NCBI GenBank assembly: GCA_017394705.1
Contig: JAFPXH010000006.1
Coordinates: forward strand, 186,001 to 250,000
DNA length: 64,000 nt
Reading direction: 5' to 3'
Source of the DNA: Paludibacteraceae bacterium
Lineage (GTDB): Bacteria; Bacteroidota; Bacteroidia; Bacteroidales; Paludibacteraceae
The notes under the pieces were generated by a model. It was not told where the DNA came from. It ran no database searches and worked only from the letters and a program-made list of their open reading frames with translations. Each line of letters opens with the position of its first letter. The stretch's first letter is position 1. Shown here piece by piece: positions 44,530 to 53,953 of this stretch. A program made the position numbers and the translations under genes.

Positions 44530-46818
44530 TTAATCGCGACGCTCGGGACGGGGACCACGACGCTCGGGACGCGGACCGCGCTCAAGGCGTGCGCCGTCTC
44601 GATCCTCACGACGCGGACCGCGACGCTCGGGGCGCTGACCACGCTCAGGCTCTACGTAACCTTCGGGTTTCTCTTTCAGAGCTTTGGCACTCAGGCGGAA
44701 CTTACCGGTCTTCGGATCTACCTCCAGCAGTTTGATGCGGATGTGGTCACCCTCTTTAATACCGGTTTCCTCCATCGTCTCGTAGCGTTTCCAGTCAATC
44801 TCGCTGATATGCAACAGACCTTCCTTACCCGGCATGAACTCCACGAAACATCCGTAAGGCATCAGCGATTTAACAACCGAGTCATACTCTTCGCCTACCT
44901 CCGGCAGGGCAACGATTGCTTTAATCTTCGCGATGGCAGCAGCCATTGCTTCGCCGTTGTTGGAAGCCACTTCTACTTTGCCGCCTTGCTCATCTTCGTC
45001 GATAGAGATAACAGCGCCTGTCTCAGCCTGAATACCCTGAATAATTTTTCCACCCGGGCCAATAACAGCACCGATCATATCTTTCGGAATATAGAAAGAG
45101 GTGATACGCGGAGCGTGCGGTTTGAGGTCAGCACGCGGAGCAGGCATGCACTCTAAAATCTTACCGAGGATATACATACGTGCCTCGTGCGCCTGTGCGA
45201 GCGCGTTCTCTAATATTTCATAAGAGAGACCGTCCACCTTGATATCCATCTGGCATGCGGTCAGACCATCTTTGGTACCGGTGGTCTTGAAGTCCATGTC
45301 GCCGAGGTGATCCTCGTCACCAAGAATATCACTCAGGATGGCATAGTTCTTTCCCTGGTTCTCAGAGATAAGTCCCATCGCAATACCGCTGACAGGTTTC
45401 TTCATCGGCACACCTGCATCCATGAGAGCGAGCGTACCGGCACAAACGGTTGCCATTGAACTGGAACCGTTGGACTCAAGGATATCCGATACAACACGTA
45501 CGGTATAAGGGAAGTCCTCGGGGATCATGTTTTTGAGCGCACGGCAAGCGAGGTTACCATGACCAATCTCACGACGACCTACACCGCGTTGTGCTTTTGC
45601 TTCACCCGTCGAGAACGGCGGGAAATTATAGTGCAGCAGGAATTTATCCGTTCCTTGAATGAGAGCCTCGTCAACGATTTTCTCATCGCGACTCGTACCA
45701 AGTGTAACGGTACTGAGTGACTGCGTCTCACCACGAGTAAATATAGACGAACCGTGAGGTCCGGGCAGCGGGCTTACTTCGCACCAGATAGGACGGATCT
45801 CGGTCGTCTTACGACCATCGAGACGCTTGCCCTCATCAAGTACGGCGCGGCGCATTGCCTCTTTCTCTACATCGTGATAGTAACGATCTACAAGTGCCGC
45901 TACCTCGTCGATATCGATGCCGAGCGCCTCTGCACGGGATGCCATATAATCAGCCTTCTCCGTTTTGAAGTCCTCGCAAATCTGTGAGAACATCGCCTCG
46001 CGGTGATGCTTGTCGGTGTCAGCAGCCGTAGCTTGCGCATAAGCGCGAGCGTAACTGTAATCATGAACGGCCTGCTTGAGTTCGTCATCGTTCACCTCAT
46101 GGCAGTACTCACGTTTGGTCTCTTTGCCATAAGCCTTCATCATCTCATCAATAGCCAGGCACTGCGGTTTGATAGCCTCGTGCGCAGCCTTGATAGCCTC
46201 GAGCATAACACTCTCCGGCACCTCTTTCATCTCACCCTCTACCATCATGATGTTGTCATACGTAGCGGCTACCATAAGTTCGAGGTCTGCTTTCTCGCAT
46301 TGCTCAAAAGTCGGGTTAATCACCATCTTGCCATCCACGCGTGCCACACGCACTTCGCTCACCGGACCCTCGAAAGGAATATCCGAGCATGCTAATGCTG
46401 CACCTGCAGCCAAACCGGCGATAGACTCCGGCATATCAATGCCGTCAGCCGAATACATGGTGACGTTAACAAACGTCTCTGCGTGATAGTTAGAAGGGAA
46501 GAGGGGACGAAGGGCGCGGTCAATCAGACGTGCAATCAGGATTTCATAATCCGATGCTTTACCCTCGCGGCGGGTGAAACCACCCGGGAAGCGTCCTGCA
46601 GACGCAAATTTCTCTTTGTACTCCACAGTGAGGGGCATGAAATCAGTACCCGGCACTGCGTCTTTGGCGGAGCAGACAGTTGCGAGAATCATCGTGTTGC
46701 CGAGTGTTGCCATCACGGCGCCGTCGGCTTGCTTGGCTAACTTGCCTGTCTCCAGTTTGATTACTCGTCCATCGGGGAGAGCAATCTCTTTGGTTACAAT
46801 ATTCATCAATTTCTTCAA
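44530..46818 (-). CDS. pnp: polyribonucleotide nucleotidyltransferase (PNPase)
   Basis: A 762-residue 3'-5' phosphorolytic exonuclease. Two RNase PH domains come first ([20 protein letters not shown] near 80; [19 protein letters not shown] near 355), then a KH domain ([22 protein letters not shown]) and an S1 domain ([26 protein letters not shown]). The last 40 residues are Arg/Gly/Pro/Glu-rich ([19 protein letters not shown]), encoded by short DNA repeats; such tails are common in Bacteroidetes RNA-binding proteins. An ATG four codons in is an alternative start. It has its own promoter at 46871-46902. Confidence 0.96.
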   Translation of the reverse strand: MKKLMNIVTKEIALPDGRVIKLETGKLAKQADGAVMATLGNTMILATVCSAKDAVPGTDFMPLTVEYKEKFASAGRFPGGFTRREGKASDYEILIARLIDRALRPLFPSNYHAETFVNVTMYSADGIDMPESIAGLAAGAALACSDIPFEGPVSEVRVARVDGKMVINPTFEQCEKADLELMVAATYDNIMMVEGEMKEVPESVMLEAIKAAHEAIKPQCLAIDEMMKAYGKETKREYCHEVNDDELKQAVHDYSYARAYAQATAADTDKHHREAMFSQICEDFKTEKADYMASRAEALGIDIDEVAALVDRYYHDVEKEAMRRAVLDEGKRLDGRKTTEIRPIWCEVSPLPGPHGSSIFTRGETQSLSTVTLGTSRDEKIVDEALIQGTDKFLLHYNFPPFSTGEAKAQRGVGRREIGHGNLACRALKNMIPEDFPYTVRVVSDILESNGSSSMATVCAGTLALMDAGVPMKKPVSGIAMGLISENQGKNYAILSDILGDEDHLGDMDFKTTGTKDGLTACQMDIKVDGLSYEILENALAQAHEARMYILGKILECMPAPRADLKPHAPRITSFYIPKDMIGAVIGPGGKIIQGIQAETGAVISIDEDEQGGKVEVASNNGEAMAAAIAKIKAIVALPEVGEEYDSVVKSLMPYGCFVEFMPGKEGLLHISEIDWKRYETMEETGIKEGDHIRIKLLEVDPKTGKFRLSAKALKEKPEGYVEPERGQRPERRGPRREDRDGARLERGPRPERRGPRPERRD

Positions 46819-46870
46819 TTTTGGCCGCCGTTTGCGACCGGTTAATTATAAGACCCACAAAAAAGTCGTG

Positions 46871-46902
46871 CAAAGGTACAATTTTTTTCTCACATACGCA
46901 AG
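46871..46902 (-). promoter_or_regulatory. pnp promoter
   Basis: Minus-strand CTTG (46899-46902), 20 bases, TACCTTTG (46871-46878). The leader to the pnp start is about 50 bases. Confidence 0.7.
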
Positions 46903-46958
46903 AGTAAATTGCATTTTGCACGAAAAACAGAATATTTTTGCACTATAATGATTGAAAA

Positions 46959-48977
46959 TCACCCTTCAAGAGCCTGCAAACGATTCTGCATCTCTATCAT
47001 TTCGTCTCTCAACCGCGCGGCCATTTCGAAGTCTGTCGCTTTCGCCGCAACTAACATCTGTTTGCGCTTGTTGTCGATAGCTTTGGTGAGGGTCTGAATA
47101 TTCATTTTTTGCCATTCGGCGGTCTTCCAACTCTCACGGATAGCCTCTTCTACACGGCGTTTTTCTTCTTCCGGATCTTTGTACAGCGATGCGAGGGCTG
47201 AGGTATTGATATCTTTCTTGATAGCAGTCGGAGTGATACCGTGTTCGTCGTTATACCGCATTTGGATAGTGCGGCGGCGCTGGGTCTCATTGATGGTTGC
47301 CTGCATAGCGGGTGTTATCTTGTCACCATAGAGGATGGCGGTGCCGTTCACATGGCGCGCAGCGCGACCGACGGTCTGTGTCAGTGAACGCTGGTCACGC
47401 AGGAAGCCTGTCTTATCGGCGTCAAGAATGGCTACGAGCGACACCTCCGGCAAATCCAAGCCTTCGCGCAGCAGGTTGACTCCTACCAATACATCATACG
47501 CGCCGCGACGCAAGTCCTCCATAATCTTAACCCGCTCTATGGTATCTATATCCGAATGGATATAAGCGGACTTGACTCCGTAACGGCGGAGATATTCATC
47601 CAATTCTTCAGCCATCCGTTTGGTCAGCGTGGTAACAAGAGTCCGCTCTCCGCGATGGATACGCGTCTTGATCTCATCCATCAGGTCATCCACTTGGTTC
47701 TCTGTCGGACGGACCTCTATCTTCGGGTCTAACAAGCCCGTCGGACGTATCAACTGGTCGATCACGATACCTTCGCTCTTGTTCAGTTCGTACTCATCGG
47801 GCGTGGCGGAGACATAGATAGTCTGACCTGTTTTCTGTTCGAACTCCTCGAACTTCAAGGGGCGGTTATCACGCGCTGCAGGCAAACGGAAACCGTAGGT
47901 GACAAGGTTATCCTTTCGTGCCTTGTCTCCGCCGTACATGCCTCGTATCTGAGGAACCGTCACATGGCTCTCATCTATAACGAGAAGCATATCTTTCGGA
48001 AAATAATCCAGCAGACAATACGGCGGCGTACCCTCCTCGCGCCCGTCGAAATAACGGCTGTAGTTCTCTACGCCCGAACAATAACCAAGTTCGTCAAGCA
48101 TCTCCAGATCATATTTGACACGTTCCTCGATGCGCTTGGCATATAATTCTTCACCGATGGATATGAAATAATCGATTTGCTTGGCGAGGTCTGCTTTTAT
48201 CTGCTCTTTCGCGCCGGCGATGCGTTCCGCACTCGTCAAGAAAATCGTTGCCGGGCTGAGATTATAGTGCTCAAACTCTTCTAACACTTGTCCGGAGAGA
48301 GGGTCGATTGTAAGAATAGCGTCTATCTCATTGCCGAAATACTCAATACGCACTAAATAGTCCGCATAAGCGAGGGCAATGTCAATCGTATCCCCTTTCA
48401 CGCGGAAGCGCCCGCGCGCTAATTCTATATCATTACGCACGTATTGCGCGCCCACGAGTTGCTTCAGCAAAGTGTCCATCGGCAGTTCCATTCCGCGTCT
48501 CAGTTCAATCACATTCTGCGTGAAGTCCTGTGGACTGCCCAAACCGTAGATACAACTGACAGAACTGACAATAATAACATCTTTTCGTCCGCTCAGCAGT
48601 ACCGCTATGGCAGAGAGACGGAGGCGGTCAATCTCCTCGTTGATGCTCAGATCTTTCTCTATATACAGGTCGGTGGATGGGATATATGCCTCCGGCTGGT
48701 AGTAGTCATAATACGATACGAAATACTCCACCGCGTTGTGTGGAAAGAACGCCTTCATCTCCGAATATAGCTGCGCAGCGAGCGTTTTGTTATGGCTCAT
48801 GATGAGCGTCGGACGGTTCACCTCCTTAATGACGTTCGCCACGGTGAAGGTCTTACCGCTACCGGTAACACCAAGCAACACCTGCGCATCGGCGCCTGCG
48901 TTTAGACCATCCACCAGCGCCTTGATTGCTTCCGGCTGGTCACCTGTCGGTTTATATGGACTCTCAAGCTGAAACAT
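46959..48977 (-). CDS. uvrB: excinuclease ABC subunit UvrB
   Basis: A 672-residue DNA-repair helicase-like protein. MFQLESPYKPTGDQPEAI is the standard N-terminus, so I start at 48977 and not at the ATG nine codons upstream. Walker A is LLGVTGSGKTFTVAN; the DNA-clamping beta-hairpin is YYDYYQPEAYIPSTDLYIEKD; Walker B is LLVIDESHVTVPQ; motif VI is QTVGRAARH; and the C-terminal UVR domain (AKATDFEMAARLRDEMIEM) recruits UvrC. It lies downstream of rplS on the same strand; no separate promoter is evident in the repeat-like gap. Confidence 0.97.
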   Translation of the reverse strand: MFQLESPYKPTGDQPEAIKALVDGLNAGADAQVLLGVTGSGKTFTVANVIKEVNRPTLIMSHNKTLAAQLYSEMKAFFPHNAVEYFVSYYDYYQPEAYIPSTDLYIEKDLSINEEIDRLRLSAIAVLLSGRKDVIIVSSVSCIYGLGSPQDFTQNVIELRRGMELPMDTLLKQLVGAQYVRNDIELARGRFRVKGDTIDIALAYADYLVRIEYFGNEIDAILTIDPLSGQVLEEFEHYNLSPATIFLTSAERIAGAKEQIKADLAKQIDYFISIGEELYAKRIEERVKYDLEMLDELGYCSGVENYSRYFDGREEGTPPYCLLDYFPKDMLLVIDESHVTVPQIRGMYGGDKARKDNLVTYGFRLPAARDNRPLKFEEFEQKTGQTIYVSATPDEYELNKSEGIVIDQLIRPTGLLDPKIEVRPTENQVDDLMDEIKTRIHRGERTLVTTLTKRMAEELDEYLRRYGVKSAYIHSDIDTIERVKIMEDLRRGAYDVLVGVNLLREGLDLPEVSLVAILDADKTGFLRDQRSLTQTVGRAARHVNGTAILYGDKITPAMQATINETQRRRTIQMRYNDEHGITPTAIKKDINTSALASLYKDPEEEKRRVEEAIRESWKTAEWQKMNIQTLTKAIDNKRKQMLVAAKATDFEMAARLRDEMIEMQNRLQALEG

Positions 48978-49098
48978 GTTGCCTATCTGCCACCTATCTT
49001 CCACCTACTCCCAAAGGGTGTTCAATGGATGCTGAAAGGGTGCCCAATGGTTGCTCGAACCACTGTCACCCTTCCATCACTCTTTCGTTCCTTTGAGC

Positions 49099-49452
49099 TT
49101 ACTTTACGCGGCGCTCTTGGATGCGGGCTTTCTTACCCGTACGCTCGCGGAGGTAATACAGTTTCGCACGACGTACTTTACCGTACTTGTTCACTGTGAT
49201 GCTCTCGATGAAGGGGCTGTCCATCGGGAAGATACGCTCTACACCAACGTTGCCGCTCATCTTACGAACTGTGAAGCGCTTCTTGTCACCGCTACCATGG
49301 ATGCAGATTACATCACCGCGGAACTCCTGAACACGCTCTTTGTTACCCTCTTTGATACGATAACCAACGGTTACCTGGTCGCCTGCCTTGAATGCAGGGA
49401 ATTCTTTTTTCTCACCGGCAAATGCTTGCTCGGCTACTTTCAACAAATCCAT
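49099..49452 (-). CDS. rplS: 50S ribosomal protein L19
   Basis: A 117-residue ribosomal protein. FKAGDQVTVGYRIKEGNKERVQEFRGDVI (in parts), FTVRKMSGNVGVERIFPM and KVRRAKLYYLRERTGKKARIQERR are L19 signatures at normal length. L19 sits at the 30S-50S interface. It has a perfect promoter at 49621-49652 and a leader of about 165 bases whose 49501-49561 part is CGTTCATTCACT-like repeats. Confidence 0.97.
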   Translation of the reverse strand: MDLLKVAEQAFAGEKKEFPAFKAGDQVTVGYRIKEGNKERVQEFRGDVICIHGSGDKKRFTVRKMSGNVGVERIFPMDSPFIESITVNKYGKVRRAKLYYLRERTGKKARIQERRVK

Positions 49453-49620
49453 TCTTTTCTTCTTTTTATGGATTAGTACTACACGTTAGGCATATACTAC
49501 TATTCGGTCGATAACTCGTTCATTCACTCGTTAAACGTTCATGCGTTCACTCGTTCATTCGTTACCGCCTAATGCAATCGCCAGAGGCATAACGCGAATG
49601 CTTTTTGCGAAAAAAGCGTG

Positions 49621-49652
49621 CAAAGGTACGGCTTTTTTTTGACATGACCAAA
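49621..49652 (-). promoter_or_regulatory. rplS promoter
   Basis: Minus-strand TTTG (49649-49652), 20 bases, TACCTTTG (49621-49628). It diverges from the aroC promoter, whose -33 box starts only 16 bases away. Confidence 0.75.
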
Positions 49653-49667
49653 TTTTTCCTGTATTTT

Positions 49668-49699
49668 TTTGCATATTTGCGAAAAAAGCAGTACCTTTG
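49668..49699 (+). promoter_or_regulatory. aroC promoter
   Basis: TTTG (49668-49671), 20 bases, TACCTTTG (49692-49699), with the ATG at 49709, so the leader is only a few bases. Confidence 0.8.
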
Positions 49700-49708
49700 C
49701 GGTGGATT

Positions 49709-50695
49709 ATGAATGTGTTTGGCGACAAATGGAGTTTTACCTCTTTTGGTGAGTCTCACGGTGCAGCGATAGGCGGTGTGCTGGACGGCGTGCCGGCAGG
49801 TATTGCCATCGACCTGACGATGATACACGAGGAACTGATGCGGAGAGCGGGAAAGAAACCTTTCTCGGCGGAGGCCGCTCCTTCCGAAAGCGGAAGGACG
49901 CTCCGGGAGATGGGAGTTTCTGCTCGTGCGTTGCGCGAGCCGGATGAAGTAGAGTGGCTCAGCGGAGTCGTGGAAAAGGACGAAGGGACGAAGGACCAAG
50001 GACAAAGGGAGCTGTTGACATTGGGCACGCCGATTGCGTTTCTTATTCGAAATAAAGATGCTCGGCCGGAGGATTATGAGTGGCTGAAACATAGTTATCG
50101 CGTCGGCCATGCTGACAAAGTCTATGAAGAGAAATACGGTATTCGTGATTGGCGCGGCGGCGGTAGAGCGAGCGCACGGGAAACAGCTGCACGTGTAGTG
50201 GCCGGGGGTATTGCCAAACAAGAATTAGCAAAAAAAGGCATTTCTATTCATGCGGAATTGATCCAAGTAGGCGCGGAAACCGACCCGAATAAATTTGCAG
50301 AGACCATCGCAGCTTACGAACAGGAAGGCGACTCCATCGGCGGCATCATTGAATGCCGCATCAAAGGTTTGCCGGCAGGTATAGGTGAGCCTATTTTTGA
50401 TAAACTACAAGCCCATCTAGCCTTTGCCGTAATGAGTATCAACGCCTGCAAAGGATTTGAATACGGCACCGGTTTTAGCGGCGTAACTCAAGCGGGAAGT
50501 GCCATCAATCATATCTCAGGCGGTATTAGCGGAGGCATTTCTGATGGCACAGAAATTTTCTTCCGTTGTGTTTTCAAACCCACTCCAAGCACACCCAAAG
50601 CGGGTGTAAAAGGAAGACACGACGCGTGTGTTGCCACTCGCGCCGTGCCCGTCGTAGAAGCCATGACGGCTCTCGCACTTATTCAGTACTTTTGA
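49709..50695 (+). CDS. aroC: chorismate synthase with repeat-derived insertions
   Basis: A 328-residue enzyme of the last shikimate step (EPSP to chorismate, reduced FMN). The start MNVFGDKWSFTSFGESHG is canonical; a TTG at 49697 is rejected. GIRDWRGGGRASARETAARVVAGGIAK, ISGGISGGISDG and GRHDACVATRAVPVVEAMTAL are signatures. It is shorter than the usual 350-360 residues. Two segments look foreign: SAEAAPSESGRTLREMG, encoded over a perfect 8-bp inverted repeat (49879-49898) where homologues have RRPGQS-x-x-T-x-R, and VEKDEGTKDQGQRE, encoded by AAGGACG repeats (49976-50011). It ends one base before the convergent gene's stop. Confidence 0.93.
   Translation: MNVFGDKWSFTSFGESHGAAIGGVLDGVPAGIAIDLTMIHEELMRRAGKKPFSAEAAPSESGRTLREMGVSARALREPDEVEWLSGVVEKDEGTKDQGQRELLTLGTPIAFLIRNKDARPEDYEWLKHSYRVGHADKVYEEKYGIRDWRGGGRASARETAARVVAGGIAKQELAKKGISIHAELIQVGAETDPNKFAETIAAYEQEGDSIGGIIECRIKGLPAGIGEPIFDKLQAHLAFAVMSINACKGFEYGTGFSGVTQAGSAINHISGGISGGISDGTEIFFRCVFKPTPSTPKAGVKGRHDACVATRAVPVVEAMTALALIQYF
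49879..49898. repeat. 8-bp inverted repeat inside aroC
   Basis: TCCTTCCG, loop AAAG, CGGAAGGA. It encodes part of APSESGRTL, at the place of a conserved Arg/Pro/Gly motif of chorismate synthase. Confidence 0.7.
49976..50011. repeat. five AAGGACG-like 7-8 bp repeats inside aroC
   Basis: AAGGACG, AAGGGACG, AAGGACC, AAGGACA, AAGGGAG are contiguous. They encode the KDEGTKDQGQRE insertion between WLSGVV and TLGTPIA. Confidence 0.8.
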
Positions 50696-51733
50696 TTATT
50701 TCACTCGTTGGCCTTGTACCGTGTACAGCACTTTGTCGTTCTTTAGATAAAGCTGTCCGTCCATGAGCACTTTTGAACATTGTACATTGTCCCCATGTAC
50801 ATCCTCTATGCCTTGCGGTTTGGAACGAACGTACTTATAAATAGGTACGTCGTTTGTATCATCGCTGGTGGTATAGAATGTTGTGGCATCCAACCAAGCT
50901 ACTGCCTCGCCTTGCTTTTCCTCTTTATATGCGGCAATCTGCATAGGAAGACGTTTGGCGGTCTCGCTCAAACTCTCATTTCCCTGGCGCTCCCACAACA
51001 AAGCGTAAGGTTTACTTTTGATAAGCATCCACTTGCCATCCGGCGTTATATCTCCTCCTGTCAAGTAATTGAATTTCGACCCACTACCCAACTCGCACAC
51101 TTTGGTCAGAGTTTGGGTGGAGGTGCCATAGTTTGTTTTGAATGACAGGCTGTACAGGGTACAAACACCGCCTTTCACTTTGTCGGCAATATAGAACACC
51201 TGCTCGATATTATCGTACATAAGCGTTTCGGTGTTATGCGCTTTGTTGTCAGGGTAACCGAAACGGATGTATTGCGTCGTTACGTTCTGCGTGCCTGAAG
51301 TGACAGCAGGTTCCTCAAAATAATAAATGTAATACTCATCCTTGAATTCGAGGTCGTTATCTCCGAACGCACCGATGAACACGTAGTTCTTTCCTCCGTA
51401 CATGCCAGTACAGATATCTTCCCAGTCATCACGGTTGGTGTTGGGAGTGGTGATATTCACCGTCATTGCCAGCGTGCCATCCGGTTGAATAACACAGAGT
51501 TTGCGGTCGGAGCCCAAGTTCTCATCGCCGTGCTCCCAAAGATAACCGGGCGTCGTGCGCGAGCAGGCAAAGCCGCTGATTTCCTTCATCGTGGCCTTCT
51601 TCTGCGTTCCGCATTGGGTACGCGTGAACTCAGTATTTTCCTGCAAGTTCGTGCCGTTATAATTGATTCCGGCGCCCCTTGCAATAGTAGCGGACAAGAA
51701 GCCCGCTACCATAAACAAAAGGATGCGTTTCAT
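50696..51733 (-). CDS. secreted beta-propeller-like protein with tail signal
   Basis: A 345-residue protein with signal peptide MKRILLFMVAGFLSATIARG. The body has propeller-like strands: RDDWEDICTGMYGGKNYVFIGAFGDND resembles the WEDI ... IGDN segment of secreted propeller and phytase-like proteins, and TGGDITPDGKWMLIKS is another blade. No catalytic residues can be named, so function is open. The C-terminus (GIEDVHGDNVQCSKVLMDGQ, then LYLKNDKVLYTVQGQRVK) is the shared tail. It is convergent with aroC (adjacent stops) and follows the hexuronate transporter on the same strand. Confidence 0.75.
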   Translation of the reverse strand: MKRILLFMVAGFLSATIARGAGINYNGTNLQENTEFTRTQCGTQKKATMKEISGFACSRTTPGYLWEHGDENLGSDRKLCVIQPDGTLAMTVNITTPNTNRDDWEDICTGMYGGKNYVFIGAFGDNDLEFKDEYYIYYFEEPAVTSGTQNVTTQYIRFGYPDNKAHNTETLMYDNIEQVFYIADKVKGGVCTLYSLSFKTNYGTSTQTLTKVCELGSGSKFNYLTGGDITPDGKWMLIKSKPYALLWERQGNESLSETAKRLPMQIAAYKEEKQGEAVAWLDATTFYTTSDDTNDVPIYKYVRSKPQGIEDVHGDNVQCSKVLMDGQLYLKNDKVLYTVQGQRVK

Positions 51734-51749
51734 ACGCCTTTGCGTTTTT

Positions 51750-53201
51750 TTACTCTACTACAACCGGCTTGTATTTCGGCACAAGGGCTTTCATTACAGA
51801 CCAGCCGATCAAATATGCGACTGCGCAGATGCAGAACACAATCATGTACGCTGCCGGTTTACCCGTGAAGCCCGCAAACTGGAAGGCCTCGCCCATCTCT
51901 GCTGCGTGGTCGAAGAGCATACCCGAACCTTTATTGATCAGGAACGAACCTACACCTCCTGCCATCGCGCCGATACCGGTAATCGTAGCAACAGCTGATT
52001 TCGGGAACATATCACCCGTCGTGGAGAAGATATTCGCACTCCAGCTCTGGTGAGCAGCACCTACGATACCGATGATGATTGCTACAGCCCAAGGACCGTA
52101 AACACCACCCAGCGGCTGTGCAAACAATGCGAAGATTGGGAAGAACGCAAAGATCAACATCGCGCGCATACGGCCTGCATACGGCTCCATGCCTTTCTTC
52201 TCCACAAAGATCTTCGGCAGGTAACCACCGAACAGCGAAACTACTGTTACGATTGCATACAGCGTGAAAATCAACGCAATACCTTGCGGGTCAGAAGCTT
52301 TGATTCCGAACTGGTCCTGGAAATAAGCAGGAGCCCAGAACAGGAAGAACCACCAAACACCGTCGGTCATGAACTTACCAAACGCAAACGACCAGGTCTG
52401 TTTGTGTTTGAAAGCCTCGGCGAAGCTCATCTGCTTCTCTTCCTTGGTACTTGGTACTTGGTCACTTTGTCCCTTCTCTTCGTCCTGATGGATATACTCA
52501 AGCTCTGCCTCGTTCACATGCTTGCTCTCTTCTGGTTTGTCATAGACAAAGATCCAGATACCTGCCCAGAGGAAGCCCAACGCACCGATGATGATGAACG
52601 CCATCTCCCATCCGAGGCTCTTCGCCAGCAATGGAATAGTAGCCGGAGCTGCCAGCGCACCTACAGACGCACCTGCGTTGAACAGAGCCGTAGCGAACGC
52701 ACGGTCTTTCTTCGGGAAATACTCTGCGGTCACTTTGATAGCTGCAGGGAAGTTACCTGCCTCACCAAGACCCAAGATCAAACGGCAAAAGAGGAACAGA
52801 TACACACTCACCATCGAGATCGTGCTCACGATCGTTCCGGTAGCCTCCAACAGCGCAGCCTTGTCAGCAACACCTACGATCTGCTCGGTTACCCAACCGC
52901 AGCCTGCGTGCATTACGGCACCTAACGACCATACGATGATGGCAATCAGGTAGCCTTTCTTCGTGCCCATCCAGTCGATGAACTTACCGGCAAAGAGGCA
53001 GAAGATAGCGTATGCGATAGAGAACACACCGGTGATTGTTCCGTAGTCGGAGTCGGTCCAGTGGAACTCGGGCTGAATAAACTCTTTGAAGGTCAACGAC
53101 AGAACCTGACGGTCCATATAGTTAACCGTGGTGGCGAAGAAAAGCATCGCACACATGACCCAACGCCAGTTGGTCATGACGGTTTTCTTGAGATCACTCA
53201 T
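51750..53201 (-). CDS. MFS transporter, hexuronate (ExuT-like) family
   Basis: A 483-residue major facilitator of the anion:cation symporter type with 12 helices. Typical are MFFATTVNYMDRQVLSL in helix 1, RLILGLGEAGNFPAAIKVTAEYFPKKDRAFATALFNAGASVGA, and PKSAVATITGIGAMAGGVG. The MDRQ and GLGEAGNFPAAIK features and its place after eda, kdgK and uxaC point to glucuronate/galacturonate uptake. The cytoplasmic loop at about 235-255 (EEKGQSDQVPSTKEEKQ) is encoded by ACTTGGT repeats (52444-52474) similar to the spacer just upstream of this gene. Confidence 0.9.
   Translation of the reverse strand: MSDLKKTVMTNWRWVMCAMLFFATTVNYMDRQVLSLTFKEFIQPEFHWTDSDYGTITGVFSIAYAIFCLFAGKFIDWMGTKKGYLIAIIVWSLGAVMHAGCGWVTEQIVGVADKAALLEATGTIVSTISMVSVYLFLFCRLILGLGEAGNFPAAIKVTAEYFPKKDRAFATALFNAGASVGALAAPATIPLLAKSLGWEMAFIIIGALGFLWAGIWIFVYDKPEESKHVNEAELEYIHQDEEKGQSDQVPSTKEEKQMSFAEAFKHKQTWSFAFGKFMTDGVWWFFLFWAPAYFQDQFGIKASDPQGIALIFTLYAIVTVVSLFGGYLPKIFVEKKGMEPYAGRMRAMLIFAFFPIFALFAQPLGGVYGPWAVAIIIGIVGAAHQSWSANIFSTTGDMFPKSAVATITGIGAMAGGVGSFLINKGSGMLFDHAAEMGEAFQFAGFTGKPAAYMIVFCICAVAYLIGWSVMKALVPKYKPVVVE
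52444..52474. repeat. CTTGGTA tandem repeats inside the transporter gene
   Basis: TTGGTAC, TTGGTAC, TTGGTCAC, TTTGTCCC follow one another and encode GQSDQVPST in the central loop. The same kind of unit (TTGGTAC, TTTGTAC, TTTGTCAC) forms the spacer at 53228-53262. Confidence 0.7.
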
Positions 53202-53227
53202 AATTTTTAATTCTTAATTGTGAATTT

Positions 53228-53262
53228 TGGTACTTTGTACTTTGTCACTTAGTCACTTGACA
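53228..53262. repeat. TACTTTG/TCACTTAG repeat spacer between eda and the transporter
   Basis: Imperfect 7-8 bp units (TTGGTAC, TTTGTAC, TTTGTCAC, TTAGTCAC, TTGACAT). It is the 3'-flank of eda and upstream of the transporter gene. Confidence 0.65.
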
Positions 53263-53931
53263 TTACTTGCGGCAAGCCGCGATGATTTCAAAGCACTCTT
53301 TGCACTTGGCGGTTACGTAAGCCCAGTCTCCGGCTTTTACCTTGTCGCTCGGGAATAATTTGCTGCCCATACCTACGCAGTAAACACCTGCTGCGAACCA
53401 TTTCTCGAGGTTCTCTTTCTCTGGAGCCACACCGCCGGTAACCATGATCTTCGACCACGGCATCGGAGCCATCAGACCCTTCACAAGGTTCGGACCAACA
53501 ACATCGCCCGGGAACACTTTCGTGAAATCGCAACCTACCTCCTGAGCCGCACCGATCTCGCTCGGTGTGAGGCAACCCGGACAGTAAGTCACGCAACGAC
53601 GGTTGCAAACAACCGCGATATCCTTGTTGAACAACGGACCAACCACGAAGTTAGCGCCTAACTGCAAGTACAGCGCTGCGGTCGGTGCGTCAACCACGCT
53701 ACCGATACCGAGTGCCAACTCCGGGCACTCTTTAGCCACCCACTTGCTCAGTTCGCCAAATACCTCGTGCGCAAAATCGCCACGGTTGGTAAACTCAAAC
53801 GCACGTACGCCGCCTTCGTAGCAAGCCTTTATCACATTTTTACAAACTTCCACGTCCTTGTGATAGAACACAGGAACCATCGGTGCAGCGGCAATCTTCG
53901 CCATCACCTGAAATTTATCAAATTTTGCCAT
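53263..53931 (-). CDS. eda: KDPG/KHG aldolase
   Basis: A 222-residue class I aldolase that splits 2-keto-3-deoxy-6-phosphogluconate into pyruvate and glyceraldehyde-3-phosphate. The barrel shows FEFTNRGDFA (catalytic Glu), IGSVVDAPTAALYLQLGANFVVGP, CPGCLTPSEIGAAQEVGCDFTKVFPGDVVGP (Schiff-base Lys in FTKVFPG) and MVTGGVAPEKENLEKWFAAG. Length is normal. Its substrate is made by KdgK, encoded two genes upstream, so both serve uronate breakdown. Confidence 0.94.
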   Translation of the reverse strand: MAKFDKFQVMAKIAAAPMVPVFYHKDVEVCKNVIKACYEGGVRAFEFTNRGDFAHEVFGELSKWVAKECPELALGIGSVVDAPTAALYLQLGANFVVGPLFNKDIAVVCNRRCVTYCPGCLTPSEIGAAQEVGCDFTKVFPGDVVGPNLVKGLMAPMPWSKIMVTGGVAPEKENLEKWFAAGVYCVGMGSKLFPSDKVKAGDWAYVTAKCKECFEIIAACRK

Positions 53932-53953
53932 TTTATTATAATTTGCGATTGAA

